Assembly (NCBI RefSeq): GCF_003864255.1
Contig: NZ_QWEZ01000001.1
Coordinates: 992,001-1,056,000, forward strand
Source of the DNA: Aestuariirhabdus litorea
Lineage (GTDB): Bacteria; Pseudomonadota; Gammaproteobacteria; Pseudomonadales; Aestuariirhabdaceae
Length of the DNA: 64,000 nucleotides
Direction: 5' to 3'
Shown here: positions 19,609 to 29,313 of the stretch, one piece after another
How the letters are laid out: each line of letters starts with the position of its first letter
Position numbering within the stretch: position 1 is the stretch's first letter
Translations under genes and position numbers: made by a program
The notes under the pieces: model-generated
What the model saw: only the letters and a program-made list of their open reading frames with translations
What the model was told of the DNA's origin: nothing
The model's database searches: none

Positions 19609-19922
19609 AGGATCAGGTGTTTGAGCAGCAGGAAGACGCACATGCCGACGACGATGGTCAGCAGCAGGTGGCGGCTGAACCAGGCCACCGCCACGGCGAT
19701 CAGGGCGCCCAGCAGGTAGGGGTTATCCAGTGTCAGCCAGGTCTCTCCCGAGGGCATCAGCACCGCCGGTACGATAATGGCGGTTAGCACCGCCGGCGGA
19801 ACGTAGCGCAGTGCGTCGGCCACAGCGGGCGGAAACTGGAAACGGCCGGCGAGGGCGAAGAGGGTATAACGCACCGGAAAGGTAGCGGCCACCATACCGA
19901 GAATCAACAGCAGGTCTTTCAT
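19605..19922 (-). CDS. azlD: Branched-chain amino acid exporter small subunit AzlD
   Basis: A 105-residue membrane protein with about four hydrophobic helices. The conserved AzlD motifs are [12 protein letters not shown] and [23 protein letters not shown]. AzlD works with AzlC as a two-component exporter of branched-chain amino acids. Its ATG overlaps the AzlC stop by 4 bp, which indicates coupled translation. Confidence 0.9.
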   Translation of the reverse strand: MKDLLLILGMVAATFPVRYTLFALAGRFQFPPAVADALRYVPPAVLTAIIVPAVLMPSGETWLTLDNPYLLGALIAVAVAWFSRHLLLTIVVGMCVFLLLKHLIL

Positions 19923-20668
19923 TTTTTGTGCTCCCGAGAACCCTTTAGCCGCTCGCAGATAACGCCGGCCAGTACGCCGCTCAGGGCCGCCAGGATCAGC
20001 CCGAGGTTGTGTGGCAGGGGGTGGGCAGCCCAGGCCATGGCGCCGGAGGTGAGCACCGCAGCCAGCATCGGCCAGTTGCGCACATAGGGGACCACCAGCC
20101 CAATAAAGGTGACCGACATGGCAAAGTCCAGCCCCCAGCTGCTCATGTCGGGAATCAGGGTGCCAAGGGTGATACCGATCAGGGTACAGAGCTGCCAGTT
20201 ACCCCACATGGCCAGGTTCGAACCCAAAAAGAACCAGTGGTTGTTGGGGCGAGGTGCTTCGTTGAGGTAGCGTGAGGCCACCACCGCATAACTCTCATCC
20301 GTCAGGCCGAACGCCAGTAGTACCCGCCAGCGTTGAGGCAGGTGGCGGACATAGGGGACCAGGGATGCGGCGTAGAGAAGGTGACGAAGGTTCACCACGA
20401 AGGTGGTGAGGACAATGATTGCCGGACTGCTCCCGAGTGCAAGCAGCCCGACCGCAATAAACTGGGAGGAGCCGGCAAACACAAACAGCGACATCGCCAT
20501 TGCGGTCCAGGCCGAGAGGCCATTGGTGACCGCCAGGGTGCCAAAGATAATGCCAAAGGGGATGGCGCCGACAATCAGGGGGATGGTATTGCGAGCCCCC
20601 GACAGCAACTCCTCCCCAATAGAGGGAAGCGGAGAGGTTAAATGGGTGTAATCGGAGGTTGTTGGCAC
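19919..20668 (-). CDS. azlC: Branched-chain amino acid exporter large subunit AzlC
   Basis: A 249-residue permease with the family segments [50 protein letters not shown] and [11 protein letters not shown]. Together with AzlD it forms an amino acid exporter of the LIV-E/AzlCD type. The GTG start has GGGAG at a good distance. The gene pair is preceded by the rarD terminator, so it should have its own promoter in the 60 bp upstream, where I see no clear -35/-10. Confidence 0.9.
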   Translation of the reverse strand: MPTTSDYTHLTSPLPSIGEELLSGARNTIPLIVGAIPFGIIFGTLAVTNGLSAWTAMAMSLFVFAGSSQFIAVGLLALGSSPAIIVLTTFVVNLRHLLYAASLVPYVRHLPQRWRVLLAFGLTDESYAVVASRYLNEAPRPNNHWFFLGSNLAMWGNWQLCTLIGITLGTLIPDMSSWGLDFAMSVTFIGLVVPYVRNWPMLAAVLTSGAMAWAAHPLPHNLGLILAALSGVLAGVICERLKGSREHKK

Positions 20669-20692
20669 GGTTACTCCCTGTCCCTGTGCGCG

Positions 20693-20727
20693 AAAAGAAA
20701 AATTGCCGGACTCTGAAATAGCCCGGC
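20693..20727 (-). terminator. Rho-independent terminator after rarD
   Basis: On the minus strand an 8-bp stem (GCCGGGCT with AGTCCGGC, one G-U pair, 7-nt loop) is followed by AATTTTTCTTTT, about 30 bp after the rarD stop. A canonical hairpin plus U-tract. Confidence 0.8.
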
Positions 20728-20757
20728 CTCTGCTGAATATGGGGGGTGGCTGCTGTT

Positions 20758-21651
20758 TTACAAGCGGCGTTTTCGCTGTTGATGCCAGGCGTCGAGGCTG
20801 AACACCAACAGCGCCGTCCAGATAATACCGAACACCACCAGTTTGTCATGGCTGAAGGGCTCATGGTAGACGGTGATCGCTATGGTAAAGGCGATGGAGG
20901 GGGCCAGGTACTGGATAAAGCCGACGGTGGCCAGCGAGAGGCGGGTAGCGGCGGCGTTAAACCAGACCAGGGGGACGGTGGTAATCACTCCGGCCAGAAT
21001 CAACAGTGCAGCGGTGTCGGGCAGTTGCAGGCTGAAGCTGGAGCGCTGCTGAACCACCAGGTAACCGAGGTAGGCCAGGCAGAGAGGGAGCAGGAGCAGG
21101 GTCTCAATGGCCAGCCCGGGAACCGCCGCTACTGCCACCTTTTTGCGTACCAGTCCGTAGAAGCCGAAGCTGAAGGCCAGGATCAGTGCCACCATCGGGA
21201 TGCTCCCCAGCACCAGCAGCTGGTAGCCCACGGCGCTGAGCGCCAGCAGCACGGCGATGGTCTGCCCCCGGTTGAGACGCTCGCCCAGAAACAGCATGCC
21301 CAGCAATACATTGACCAGGGGGTTGATGAAATACCCCAGGCTGGTTTCCAGAATGCGCTCGTTGGCCACGGCCCAGATAAAGGTCAACCAGTTGGCCGCT
21401 ACCAGCAGCGCCGAGAGGAGAAGGAGCTTTAGTTTGCGGGGATCGCGCAGAAGATCCCGGGTCAGGGTCCATTGGCGGGCGATGGTGATCAGCCCCATCA
21501 GCAGTAGCACTGACCACAGGATGCGGTGTGCCAGCACCTCCAACGGCGGGACATCAGCGACCGCCTTGAAGTAGATCGGGGCGATACCCCAGAAGGTGAA
21601 GGCGGCGAGGGCAAAGAGTATGCCCTTGGTCGATTCGGATCGCTGTTGCAC
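20758..21651 (-). CDS. rarD: EamA family transporter RarD
   Basis: A 297-residue, ten-helix drug/metabolite transporter of the RarD group. Signatures: [22 protein letters not shown] at the start, [55 protein letters not shown] and [21 protein letters not shown]. The physiological substrate of RarD is not established (the name comes from a chloramphenicol-sensitivity phenotype). The GTG start is the only one giving the full family N-terminus. It is divergent from marC across about 240 bp. Confidence 0.92.
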   Translation of the reverse strand: MQQRSESTKGILFALAAFTFWGIAPIYFKAVADVPPLEVLAHRILWSVLLLMGLITIARQWTLTRDLLRDPRKLKLLLLSALLVAANWLTFIWAVANERILETSLGYFINPLVNVLLGMLFLGERLNRGQTIAVLLALSAVGYQLLVLGSIPMVALILAFSFGFYGLVRKKVAVAAVPGLAIETLLLLPLCLAYLGYLVVQQRSSFSLQLPDTAALLILAGVITTVPLVWFNAAATRLSLATVGFIQYLAPSIAFTIAITVYHEPFSHDKLVVFGIIWTALLVFSLDAWHQQRKRRL

Positions 21652-21890
21652 GAAGGGGTTCCCGAACAGGTGAGTTATCCTCAGGGTACTGGTTATCCTG
21701 AAGGCAAAGTGGTCCGGTGCGCTTGGGGCCGGCGCGACCGGGGCCGGCTATTATGGCGGGATTTGCCGCGCTTGCCACTCCCTTGCTGATGAAAAGATCG
21801 CTGCAGGGGGTGGGTGGGCGTCTATAGTGAACGAAGCGGGTAGGCAAAACGGTGCCCGTTCGCAACCACTAGAGGGATGGGGACGCGGGT

Positions 21891-22544
21891 ATGATGCACA
21901 ATATGGTGGAGTTTTTTTTGCTCTGCGTAACCTCCCTGTTTACGGTCGTGAACCCCCTGAGCGTCACCCCCATATTCACCTCCATGACCTCGCAGCTGGA
22001 TCGCAAGATCACACGGCGGGTGGCGGGCAAAGCGACCCTCACAGCGGCCATCATTCTTGTGCTCTTCGCCATTACCGGTGAGTTTGTGTTTCGTGTCTTC
22101 TCCATCACCGTTGACAGCCTGCGCATCGTCGGTGGGGTGATCTTCTTCATTATGGGGTACGAGATGATCCAGGCGCGGCTCAGCAGGATCCGCTTCGACA
22201 AGGACAACCTTCACGAGATGGAGTCCTATACCCAGGATATCGCCATCACCCCGATTGCCATTCCTCTGATTGCCGGGCCCGGAGCCATCGCATCGGTCAT
22301 CATCCTGATGAGCACCCACGGGGGGGTGGAGTACCACCTGGTGCTTTTTGTCTCGATTGCGCTGGTGTCCCTGGTGACCTACCTGTTCCTGCTGTTTGCC
22401 ACGCCGATCATGGATCGGCTGGGGGAGAGCGGTAACAAGGTCCTGTTGCGGATCATGGGGCTGATCGTGATGGTGATCGGGGTCGAGTTTTTTATAAGCG
22501 GCCTGACCCCCATCCTGCGGCGCATCCTGATGATTGAAGCCTAG
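21891..22544 (+). CDS. MarC family integral membrane protein
   Basis: A 217-residue, six-helix membrane protein of the MarC/NAAT family. Hallmarks are LFTVVNPLSVTPIFTSMT in the first helix, LRIVGGVIFFIMGYEMIQAR in the middle and ITPIAIPLIAGPGAIASVIIL, with ITPIAIPLIAGPG being the family signature. MarC was once linked to antibiotic resistance, but its role remains unclear; some relatives transport neutral amino acids. It stands alone, divergent from rarD. Confidence 0.9.
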   Translation: MMHNMVEFFLLCVTSLFTVVNPLSVTPIFTSMTSQLDRKITRRVAGKATLTAAIILVLFAITGEFVFRVFSITVDSLRIVGGVIFFIMGYEMIQARLSRIRFDKDNLHEMESYTQDIAITPIAIPLIAGPGAIASVIILMSTHGGVEYHLVLFVSIALVSLVTYLFLLFATPIMDRLGESGNKVLLRIMGLIVMVIGVEFFISGLTPILRRILMIEA

Positions 22545-22586
22545 CGCCATCGACTGCGGCACGGCCAGGGCCAGCGACTGGAAGTG

Positions 22587-22937
22587 TCAGGCGGCGGTTG
22601 CGGCCGGGTCCGGGGCAGGGCCCGTAATGGGTTGCTGGCGGGTGCGCAGACCGCTGATCTGTGGCAGAACCACCGTTGAAGCCTGTTGCCCGAGAAACTG
22701 TTGTGCCTGCTCAATGGAGGCAAAGCGCCACTGGCGATAACGGCTGGCGCGGGTAGCATCGCGGTATTCGATGTAGAGAAACACCACCGCCTCGCCCTCG
22801 CGATAGCGCGCGCTGGAGAGCCAGCAGTAGAGCGGGCAGTGATAGTGGAGGTGCTCAATCACCTGGGCGGGCGCCTCCCTTGACGGTTGCCGGGGCTGGC
22901 AAGCGGGGAGCTCTGCCACAATGGGTCTGATAGACAT
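22587..22937 (-). CDS. Hypothetical protein
   Basis: A 116-residue protein with no signal peptide and no motif I recognise. The ATG at 22937 has GGAG at six bases (TTGGAGAACAGT), better than the TTG four codons upstream. A central block, HLHYHCPLYCWLSSARYREGE followed by FLYIEYRDATRASRYRQWRFAS, looks like a folded beta-rich core; the C-terminal PQISGL...GPAPDPAATAA tail looks disordered. It ends about 40 bp from the convergent marC stop. Confidence 0.6.
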   Translation of the reverse strand: MSIRPIVAELPACQPRQPSREAPAQVIEHLHYHCPLYCWLSSARYREGEAVVFLYIEYRDATRASRYRQWRFASIEQAQQFLGQQASTVVLPQISGLRTRQQPITGPAPDPAATAA

Positions 22938-23321
22938 ACTGTTCTCCAATAAACAGAGAACTGACGTTAAGGTACGGGGAAATCCTAGATGGTTGCCGCG
23001 GGGGCCACATCTCCGTTACCGGAATCCACCTTGCCTAGGGGCAGGTTGGAGAGGACGTCAGTCCTTCTCTTGATGCATGAATGAATCAGCAGCCATTGTA
23101 CCGTCCGGCTTGACGCGCTGGCAAGCGGGGACCCTGGCTGTCCTATTCGGTCACTGGGATTGACCATTGCGGCCATCGTCAATGCCAATGGCGATCCAGT
23201 AGGGTGTGAGACAGAGCTGAAACCGGGCTTGCTTGCGGGCCGGTCCCGGTAACGGCAGCGCCTCCCAACACACATAACAACGAGCCGTTCCACGCGAGTG
23301 GTCAGGGCCAATGAGGAACCT
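22938..23321. other. 384-bp intergenic region before the beta-oxidation operon
   Basis: No credible gene. It must hold the divergent promoters for the hypothetical gene and the thiolase operon. The only ordered feature I see is a loose dyad, TTGAC then GTCAA, 13 bp apart (about 23158-23180), which could be an operator. No clear -35/-10 pair or known fatty-acid regulator box was recognised. Confidence 0.4.
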
Positions 23322-24530
23322 ATGAGCACAGAAGCCTTTATCTTTGATGCCATCCGAACCCCCAGGGGTAAGGGGAAGAAGGATGGATCCCTTCATACCG
23401 TCAAGCCGGTGGATCTGGTGGCGGGGTTGTTAACCGAGTTGCAGCAGCGCCATGACCTGGATACCTCCCAGGTGGATGATATTGTACTGGGCTGCGTGAC
23501 CCCGGTGGGTGACCAGGGGGCGGATATCGCCAAGACCGCGGCCAGCGTGGCTGATTGGGATATATCGGTGGCGGGTGTCCAGATCAACCGTTTTTGTGCC
23601 TCGGCGCTGGAGGCCCTGAATATGGGGGCCATGAAGGTGGCCTCTGGTTGGGAAGACCTGGTGGTTTGTGGCGGCGTCGAATCGATGTCGCGGGTGCCCA
23701 TGGGCTCCGACGGCGGAGCCTGGGTCGCGGATCCGGCCACCAATATTCACACCGATTTTGTACCCCAGGGGATCGGCGCCGACCTGATCGCCACTATCGA
23801 GGGGTTCAGCCGTGAGGAGGTTGACCGCTTTGCACTGGGGTCCCAGCAAAAAGCCGCTGCCGCCCGTGACAGCGGGCGCTTTGATCGCTCGGTGGTGCCG
23901 GTCACTGACCAGAATGGCATTGTGCTGCTGGCCAGGGATGAGTTCATCAAACCCCAGAGCACCATGGAGGGGTTGGCCCAGCTGCGACCCTCCTTCGAGG
24001 CGATGGGGGCCATGGGTTTCGACGACACCGCCCTGCGGGTCTACTCCCACATCGAGCGTATCAACCATGTTCATACCCCCGGCAACTCTTCCGGCATTGT
24101 CGACGGCGCCACCACGGTGCTGATCGGCAGCGAGCGCAAGGGGCGTGAGCTGGGTCTGACCCCGCGGGCACGCATTGTGGCCACCGCCGTCACCAGTACC
24201 GACCCCACCATCATGCTGACCGGTCCTGCACCCGCCGCGCGCAAGGCCCTGGCCCGGGCGGGCATGAGTGTGGATGAGATCGACCTGTTTGAGGTCAATG
24301 AGGCCTTTGCCTCGGTGGTGTTGAAGTTCATCAAGGATATGGGGGTCGATCCGGCCAGTGTGAATGTCAACGGAGGCTCCATCGCCATGGGCCACCCCCT
24401 GGGCGCTACGGGAGCGATGATTGTGGGCACCCTCATCGACGAGCTGGAGGCACGTGGACAGCGCTATGGCCTGGCTACCCTCTGTGTCGGTGGTGGTATG
24501 GGTATCGCAACAATCGTGGAACGGGTATAG
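23322..24530 (+). CDS. Acetyl-CoA C-acyltransferase (thiolase)
   Basis: A 402-residue type I thiolase that cleaves 3-ketoacyl-CoA with CoA, the last step of beta-oxidation. The nucleophile is C92 in [11 protein letters not shown]. The second catalytic pair is H358 in GHPLGATGA and C388 in CVGGGMG. NEAFASV and GGSIAMGHP are also in place. The ATG at 23322 has GAGG five bases upstream; an in-frame GTG eight codons earlier lacks one. It is followed after 11 bp by the multifunctional hydratase/dehydrogenase, forming a two-gene fad-type operon. It could also serve acetoacetyl-CoA metabolism, but the partner gene favours fatty-acid oxidation. Confidence 0.93.
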   Translation: MSTEAFIFDAIRTPRGKGKKDGSLHTVKPVDLVAGLLTELQQRHDLDTSQVDDIVLGCVTPVGDQGADIAKTAASVADWDISVAGVQINRFCASALEALNMGAMKVASGWEDLVVCGGVESMSRVPMGSDGGAWVADPATNIHTDFVPQGIGADLIATIEGFSREEVDRFALGSQQKAAAARDSGRFDRSVVPVTDQNGIVLLARDEFIKPQSTMEGLAQLRPSFEAMGAMGFDDTALRVYSHIERINHVHTPGNSSGIVDGATTVLIGSERKGRELGLTPRARIVATAVTSTDPTIMLTGPAPAARKALARAGMSVDEIDLFEVNEAFASVVLKFIKDMGVDPASVNVNGGSIAMGHPLGATGAMIVGTLIDELEARGQRYGLATLCVGGGMGIATIVERV

Positions 24531-24541
24531 GGGATAGAAAC

Positions 24542-26680
24542 ATGAGTGCAATTCGATTTGAAAAAGATGCCGACAACATCGTCACCCTGGTGCTCGACAA
24601 CCCGGGCCAGTCGGCCAATACCATGAACGCCGATTTCCGCGCCGCCTTCGAGGAGGTCGTGGTGCGGATTGAGGCCGAGCAGGCGGATATCAGCGGCATT
24701 GTGCTGACCAGCGCCAAGAGTACTTTTTTTGCCGGCGGTGACCTCAATGAGTTGATCTCGGTGGCGGAGGCGGCCCCTTTCTATGAGATGGTAAACCGCC
24801 TCAAGGCGGGTATGCGTCGGCTTGAAACCCTCGGTAAGCCGATGGTGGCGGCGATTAATGGCGCTGCACTGGGTGGCGGCTGGGAGCTGGCCCTGGCCTG
24901 TCACCACCGCATCTGTCTTGACAGCCCCAAGGTGAGCATCGGACTGCCGGAGGTCACCCTGGGACTGCTGCCCGGTGGCGGGGGGGTGGTGCGGATGGTC
25001 CGTCTATTGGGATTGGAGAAGGCGCTGCCCTACCTGATGGAGGGCAAGCAGGTTAAACCCGAGGCAGCACTTAAGGCGGGCCTGGTGCACGAGCTGGTTG
25101 CTTCCCCGGAGGAGCTGGTCAGCCGCGCGAAGGAGTGGGTCAAGGCCAACCCTAAGGCGCAGCAGCCCTGGGATGAGAAGGGCTATCGCCTGCCGGGGGG
25201 CACTCCCTCTTCCCCCCATGTGTTCCAGATGCTCTCCATCGCACCCTCCATGCTGCGGCAGAAAACCAAGGGTTGTTTCCCTGCTCCGGAGAAGATCCTG
25301 GCGGCGGCGGTTGAGGGGGCCCAGGTCGATTTCGATAACGCCTGCCTCATCGAGAGCCGCTACTTCACCGAGCTGGTGATGTCGCCGGTGGCCAAGAACA
25401 TGATCAATACCTTCTGGTTCCAGCTTAATCATATCAAGGCCGGTGGTTCCCGCCCGGACGGCTTTGCGCCCAGCCAGACCCACAAGGTGGGGGTGATCGG
25501 AGCTGGCATGATGGGAGCCGGCATCGCCTACCAATGCGCCATCAGCGGTATCGATGTGGTCCTCAAGGATGTCGCCCTTGAGAGCGCCACCAAGGGCAAG
25601 AGCTATAGCGAAGGGTTGCTGGCCAAGCGGGTTGCCCGCGGCAGCATGACCCAGCAGAAGATGGATGAGGTGCTGGCGCGTATCCAGGCCACCGACAACA
25701 GTGGTGACTTTGCCGGTTGCGACCTTATTATCGAAGCGGTGTTCGAGGATCGAGCACTCAAGGCACAAGTGACCCGTGAGGCAGAGTCGATCTGTAACCC
25801 CGATGCCCTGATCGCTTCCAACACCTCGACCCTGCCGATCACCGGCCTCGCCGAGGCGGTGCCGGACCCCAGCCGCTTTATCGGTCTGCACTTCTTCTCG
25901 CCGGTGGACAAGATGCCGCTGGTGGAGATCATCTGTGGAGAAAAGACCTCCGACGAAGTGCTGGCCAAGGCCTTCGACTTTGTACTGCAGATTCGCAAAA
26001 CCCCTATCGTGGTGAATGATAGCCGAGGATTTTTCACTTCTCGCGTATTCGGTACCTTCACTAACGAAGGGATTGCCATGCTGGGGGAGGGGGTCGAACC
26101 CGCCCTGATCGAGAAGGAAGCGGTCAAGGCGGGTATGCCGGTTGGGCCGTTGGCGATCTCCGACGAGGTCAGCATGAGCCTGATGAAGCATATCCGTGCA
26201 CAGACTGAGTCCGACCTGGCCGCCGAGGGCAAAGTTATGCCCGCTCACCCTGCTATCGCAGTGATCGACACCATGGTCGATCAGCTCAAACGTCCCGGTC
26301 GGGCGGCGGGCGCAGGCTTTTATGACTACCCCGAGGGCGGTAAAAAACGGCTGTGGAGTGGTTTAAAGGAGCAGTTCGTCCGTAGTGAGCAGCAGATCAG
26401 TCGGCAGGATGTGCGTGATCGCCTGCTCTTTATCCAGGCGATCGAAACGGTTCGTTGCCTGGAGGAGAAGGTGCTGCGTTCGGTGCCCGATGCCAACATC
26501 GGCAGCATCTTCGGCATCGGCTTTGCGGCCTGGAGCGGTGGTGCACTGCAGTTCATCAACCAGTATGGGCTGGCCTCCTTTGTCGATCGGGCGCGCTACC
26601 TGAGCGAGCAGTACGGGGAGCGCTTTGAACCGCCGGCACTCCTCCAGGAGATGGCAGCCAGCGGCCATCGATTCGAGTAG
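24542..26680 (+). CDS. Multifunctional enoyl-CoA hydratase / 3-hydroxyacyl-CoA dehydrogenase
   Basis: A 712-residue FadB/FadJ-type alpha subunit of a beta-oxidation complex. In the N-terminal hydratase domain the two catalytic glutamates are E115 (GGGWELALAC) and E137 (IGLPEVTLGLLPGGGG). The NAD-binding motif VGVIGAGMMGAGIAYQ opens the dehydrogenase domain at about residue 316, followed by ASNTSTLPITGLA, GLHFFSPVDKMPLVE and VVNDSRGFFTSRV. Its partner thiolase is encoded just upstream. The length and sequence order are closer to FadJ-like than to the longest FadB forms, so I give no symbol. A strong stem follows the stop. Confidence 0.93.
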   Translation: MSAIRFEKDADNIVTLVLDNPGQSANTMNADFRAAFEEVVVRIEAEQADISGIVLTSAKSTFFAGGDLNELISVAEAAPFYEMVNRLKAGMRRLETLGKPMVAAINGAALGGGWELALACHHRICLDSPKVSIGLPEVTLGLLPGGGGVVRMVRLLGLEKALPYLMEGKQVKPEAALKAGLVHELVASPEELVSRAKEWVKANPKAQQPWDEKGYRLPGGTPSSPHVFQMLSIAPSMLRQKTKGCFPAPEKILAAAVEGAQVDFDNACLIESRYFTELVMSPVAKNMINTFWFQLNHIKAGGSRPDGFAPSQTHKVGVIGAGMMGAGIAYQCAISGIDVVLKDVALESATKGKSYSEGLLAKRVARGSMTQQKMDEVLARIQATDNSGDFAGCDLIIEAVFEDRALKAQVTREAESICNPDALIASNTSTLPITGLAEAVPDPSRFIGLHFFSPVDKMPLVEIICGEKTSDEVLAKAFDFVLQIRKTPIVVNDSRGFFTSRVFGTFTNEGIAMLGEGVEPALIEKEAVKAGMPVGPLAISDEVSMSLMKHIRAQTESDLAAEGKVMPAHPAIAVIDTMVDQLKRPGRAAGAGFYDYPEGGKKRLWSGLKEQFVRSEQQISRQDVRDRLLFIQAIETVRCLEEKVLRSVPDANIGSIFGIGFAAWSGGALQFINQYGLASFVDRARYLSEQYGERFEPPALLQEMAASGHRFE

Positions 26681-26683
26681 GGC

Positions 26684-28894
26684 TTACTCCCCCCGGGAGT
26701 TTCCCGGGGGGAGCATGCGCCCACTCTCCGGTTGCTGGGAGGGGGTGTCGCCCAACAGCGATTGCCACAGGGACCATCGGGGCGGCCGGGTTGCCCCGGT
26801 TTCCCCCTTGATCCAGTAGTTGAAAAACCGGTCGAGTGTGCCATCCACGGTACGCAGTTCCAGCCAGCTACGTACATAGAGCTCAAATGCCATATCGTTC
26901 CGTGCCAGGGGGAAGGCGAGGGGGACGAACAGCCGCTCCGGCTGCGGCAGGCTGATGCTGTAGTCCGGGTTGATCATGCCCCAGCCCGCAGCGGCCGTTA
27001 CCCCAAACAGCAGGGCATCGTACTTGGCCATCTCCTCGCTGTCACGAAAGAACATGCGGGGGGTGGATATCTCCCAGAGCGTGGCTGTGGGCAGGATTTT
27101 TTCGAGATCAACGGCATCGGTGAAACCATCGGGTATACCGATCACCAGGCTCTCCTTTTCTCGTAGCTCACCCCAACTGCGGAATTCCCGACGCCTCTCG
27201 TAGGGTACCATAAGGGACATCAGCTCCAGGGTATAGGCCGGGGACAGGGTAAAGCGCTTGAGGTGGTTGGGGCTGGAGGCGACCCCGGAGGCGATATCCA
27301 GGTAGCCATTATTCAATAAGTGCTCGACCTCATTGCGATAGATATTCACAAACTCAATCTCTACCCCGAGATCGCGGGCCATCTGTTGGAAAATTTCGAT
27401 GTCGTAGCCGACCAGATCGCCGTTCACATTATGGAAGGCATAGGGTAGCCAGTCCCGGTAGTAACCCACCCGCAGAAATCCACGCTCGCGGATTCGCTTG
27501 AGGACGGGCTGGGTGGAGATGCGAGGGGCGTTCAGCACGGTGTCGGGCACTGAGCGGACCACCTGGTGGGGGACGGGGGGGGCCATCAGCTTACGTTCGA
27601 TAAACAGCTGGTAGCCGTTGTATTGGTAGTCGATAGAGGAGAAGGTGGCGTAGAGCAGGCCGATCAGGGCTGCCATTAAGGCGGCGGTAAACAGAAAGGC
27701 GTAGCTCACCCGGCGCCAGCTGACCCGCAGCATACGGGTAGCGCCGGCACCTACAATCAGGGCCATTCCAACGATAAACATCACCCCCACCAGCGCCGCG
27801 AAACGGTTGAAGAGAATCTGGTCGGTCAGCAGATAGAGTTTGAAGGTGTCCGGGTTGATATGGAATTGCTGCAGTAGCTCGGGGATGGAGAGGATCATGG
27901 GGCTGAAGAAGCTGCTGATCCCCAGCAGAGCCAGCGTCGGGTAGTCGGCCAGAGCCAGGTCCTTGCCGCTGAACCAGCCGGCAAAGATCACGAAGATATA
28001 GCCCAGCATCTTGCCGGCCGTGGGCAGACTGTAGCTGATGGGGACGATCACATCGATGATCGACAGTCGTCGCTTGCGTGCGGTGGCATGCTGCCTGGCC
28101 AGCTGCTGGGTGCGGTAGCTGATCATCGGCAGCACCACAAACAGGTTACCGGTCGCAAAGGCAGTGACCAGGGCATCCCGGCTGCAGGCCATGACCTCGG
28201 TGTAGCGGAAGGGGGTCAGGTTTTTGATCAGGTGGGGAAAGGCCCAGAACACCAGGAACAGCGACATTACCGACAGCAAAGTGACAAACACATAGATGCC
28301 CTTGAGCTCCTCCAGGTTGAGACTGCCTGCGGCGGCGGCGGTGATGGCAAACACCCCGTAGGGGGTGAACCGAACCACCAGCACCGACAGGCTACTGATC
28401 AGGTCACGGGCCAGTTCGAGACCCTCGAGGATGCGTTTCTTGTTATCCATGCCGATGATGGCGATCCCCATAGCGACACTGAACAGCACCACCGCCGGCA
28501 CCGACTGCTGGGTAAGGGACTGGAAGGGGTTGGCGGGGATGAAACTATCCAGCGCCAGGGTTGTGGTGTCGGGCTCCAGCCAGGAGAGGCTGAAGAAGCT
28601 GGCACTGACCCGGGTGGGCAGGGCGAAGCCCGCCTGCAGCAGCAGTACGATGGTGGTAGCCCACATCAGCAGCAATGCAAGGCCACCGTATTTGGCGATG
28701 GGCAGTATCTCATGGCGTTTAAGGGAGCCGACCCCGAACATCACCGAAGTGAGGATGTAGGGCAATACCGTCATCTGCAGCAGCATCAGGAAGATCTTGC
28801 CGACCCACTCCAACGGAGCGGTCAGCTCACCCAGTAACAGGCCGCAGGCGATACCCGCAAGCAGCCCCAGCAATACTTTGGTTGCCAGACTCAT
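26684..28894 (-). CDS. DAACS-type transporter fused to a solute-binding domain
   Basis: About 736 residues in two parts. Residues about 1-430 have the hydrophobic pattern of the cation:dicarboxylate/glutamate symporter family (LLGELTAPLEWVGKIFLMLL, PFQSLTQQSVPAVVLFSVAMG, VRFTPYGVFAI). One more membrane helix follows, then residues about 490-710 form a type 3 extracellular solute-binding domain (FLRVGYYRDWLPYAFHN, LVGYDIEIFQQMARDLG, YLDIASGVASSP). The usual NMDGT and serine-rich SSSGT motifs of the symporter core are replaced (YSLPTAGKM, AFATGNLF). Transport may therefore be altered or lost. I chose the ATG before SLATKVLLGLL; the frame extends upstream without a membrane feature. Confidence 0.85.
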   Translation of the reverse strand: MSLATKVLLGLLAGIACGLLLGELTAPLEWVGKIFLMLLQMTVLPYILTSVMFGVGSLKRHEILPIAKYGGLALLLMWATTIVLLLQAGFALPTRVSASFFSLSWLEPDTTTLALDSFIPANPFQSLTQQSVPAVVLFSVAMGIAIIGMDNKKRILEGLELARDLISSLSVLVVRFTPYGVFAITAAAAGSLNLEELKGIYVFVTLLSVMSLFLVFWAFPHLIKNLTPFRYTEVMACSRDALVTAFATGNLFVVLPMISYRTQQLARQHATARKRRLSIIDVIVPISYSLPTAGKMLGYIFVIFAGWFSGKDLALADYPTLALLGISSFFSPMILSIPELLQQFHINPDTFKLYLLTDQILFNRFAALVGVMFIVGMALIVGAGATRMLRVSWRRVSYAFLFTAALMAALIGLLYATFSSIDYQYNGYQLFIERKLMAPPVPHQVVRSVPDTVLNAPRISTQPVLKRIRERGFLRVGYYRDWLPYAFHNVNGDLVGYDIEIFQQMARDLGVEIEFVNIYRNEVEHLLNNGYLDIASGVASSPNHLKRFTLSPAYTLELMSLMVPYERRREFRSWGELREKESLVIGIPDGFTDAVDLEKILPTATLWEISTPRMFFRDSEEMAKYDALLFGVTAAAGWGMINPDYSISLPQPERLFVPLAFPLARNDMAFELYVRSWLELRTVDGTLDRFFNYWIKGETGATRPPRWSLWQSLLGDTPSQQPESGRMLPPGNSRGE
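26687..26713. terminator. Perfect 12-bp stem at the end of the beta-oxidation operon
   Basis: CTCCCCCCGGGA and TCCCGGGGGGAG are perfect complements with a 3-nt loop, seven bases after the stop of the hydratase/dehydrogenase gene. One arm encodes the last residues of the convergent transporter gene. There is no T-tract. Confidence 0.55.
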
Positions 28895-29313
28895 GATGTG
28901 TAGTGGCCTCACCCGGTGAGCACCGCGAAGGGGCGCCCGTTGTGTAGGAAGTTTGAGTATAGAGAGCGGCCAGAGGCGCAATCAGCGACTGTCAGTGTCT
29001 TTAACAGTAGCGCAGTCTGATCCCCATGGCTTCCTCTAATCGATTGATCAATAAAGAATAATTATAAAAGGCATTGGGTTTGCAGTGGTGCGGCACAGGT
29101 CTTGTTCTGCCGGTTTTTCTATAGGGGCGGCCCGTTTTATGAAGGCTTAGTGAAGGGATTCTCATTGGCCGACCCCTTTTTTCCTGTACAGCCTTGATGC
29201 TTTTTGCCAATTCAGGGGCCGCTCTCGGCCATTGCATCGTCCCGCCGGCTGGCGGACACTCAGGTGAACCATCGCGCCATGCGCCCTTTTCCTGACCTCC
29301 TGGTGAGCCCCTT
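28895..29313. other. 419-bp intergenic region
   Basis: Upstream region of the fused transporter (minus) and the transglutaminase-like gene (plus). A frame of about 78 codons on the minus strand has no ribosome site and no protein-like composition, so I reject it. The central part (29040-29070) is AT-rich, with TATAAT on the minus strand at 29061-29066, a possible -10 for the transporter without a good -35. I see nothing else. Confidence 0.4.

Noticed and set aside
20210-20230. GGTTCGAACC, resembling a tRNA T-loop
   Set aside because: It lies in the azlC coding sequence, with no acceptor, D or anticodon stem around it.
23430-24551. A 373-codon open frame opposite the thiolase gene
   Set aside because: His/Gly-rich shadow with no recognisable family; the thiolase active site is complete on the other strand.
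25004-26248. A 414-codon open frame opposite the hydratase/dehydrogenase gene
   Set aside because: No domain or ribosome site; explained by the codon bias of the real gene.
28088-28837. A 249-codon plus-strand frame inside the transporter fusion
   Set aside because: Low-complexity Gln/His/Gly composition and no motif.
29001-29237. A 78-codon minus-strand frame upstream of the transporter fusion
   Set aside because: No ribosome site, Arg/Pro-rich and not protein-like; treated as intergenic.
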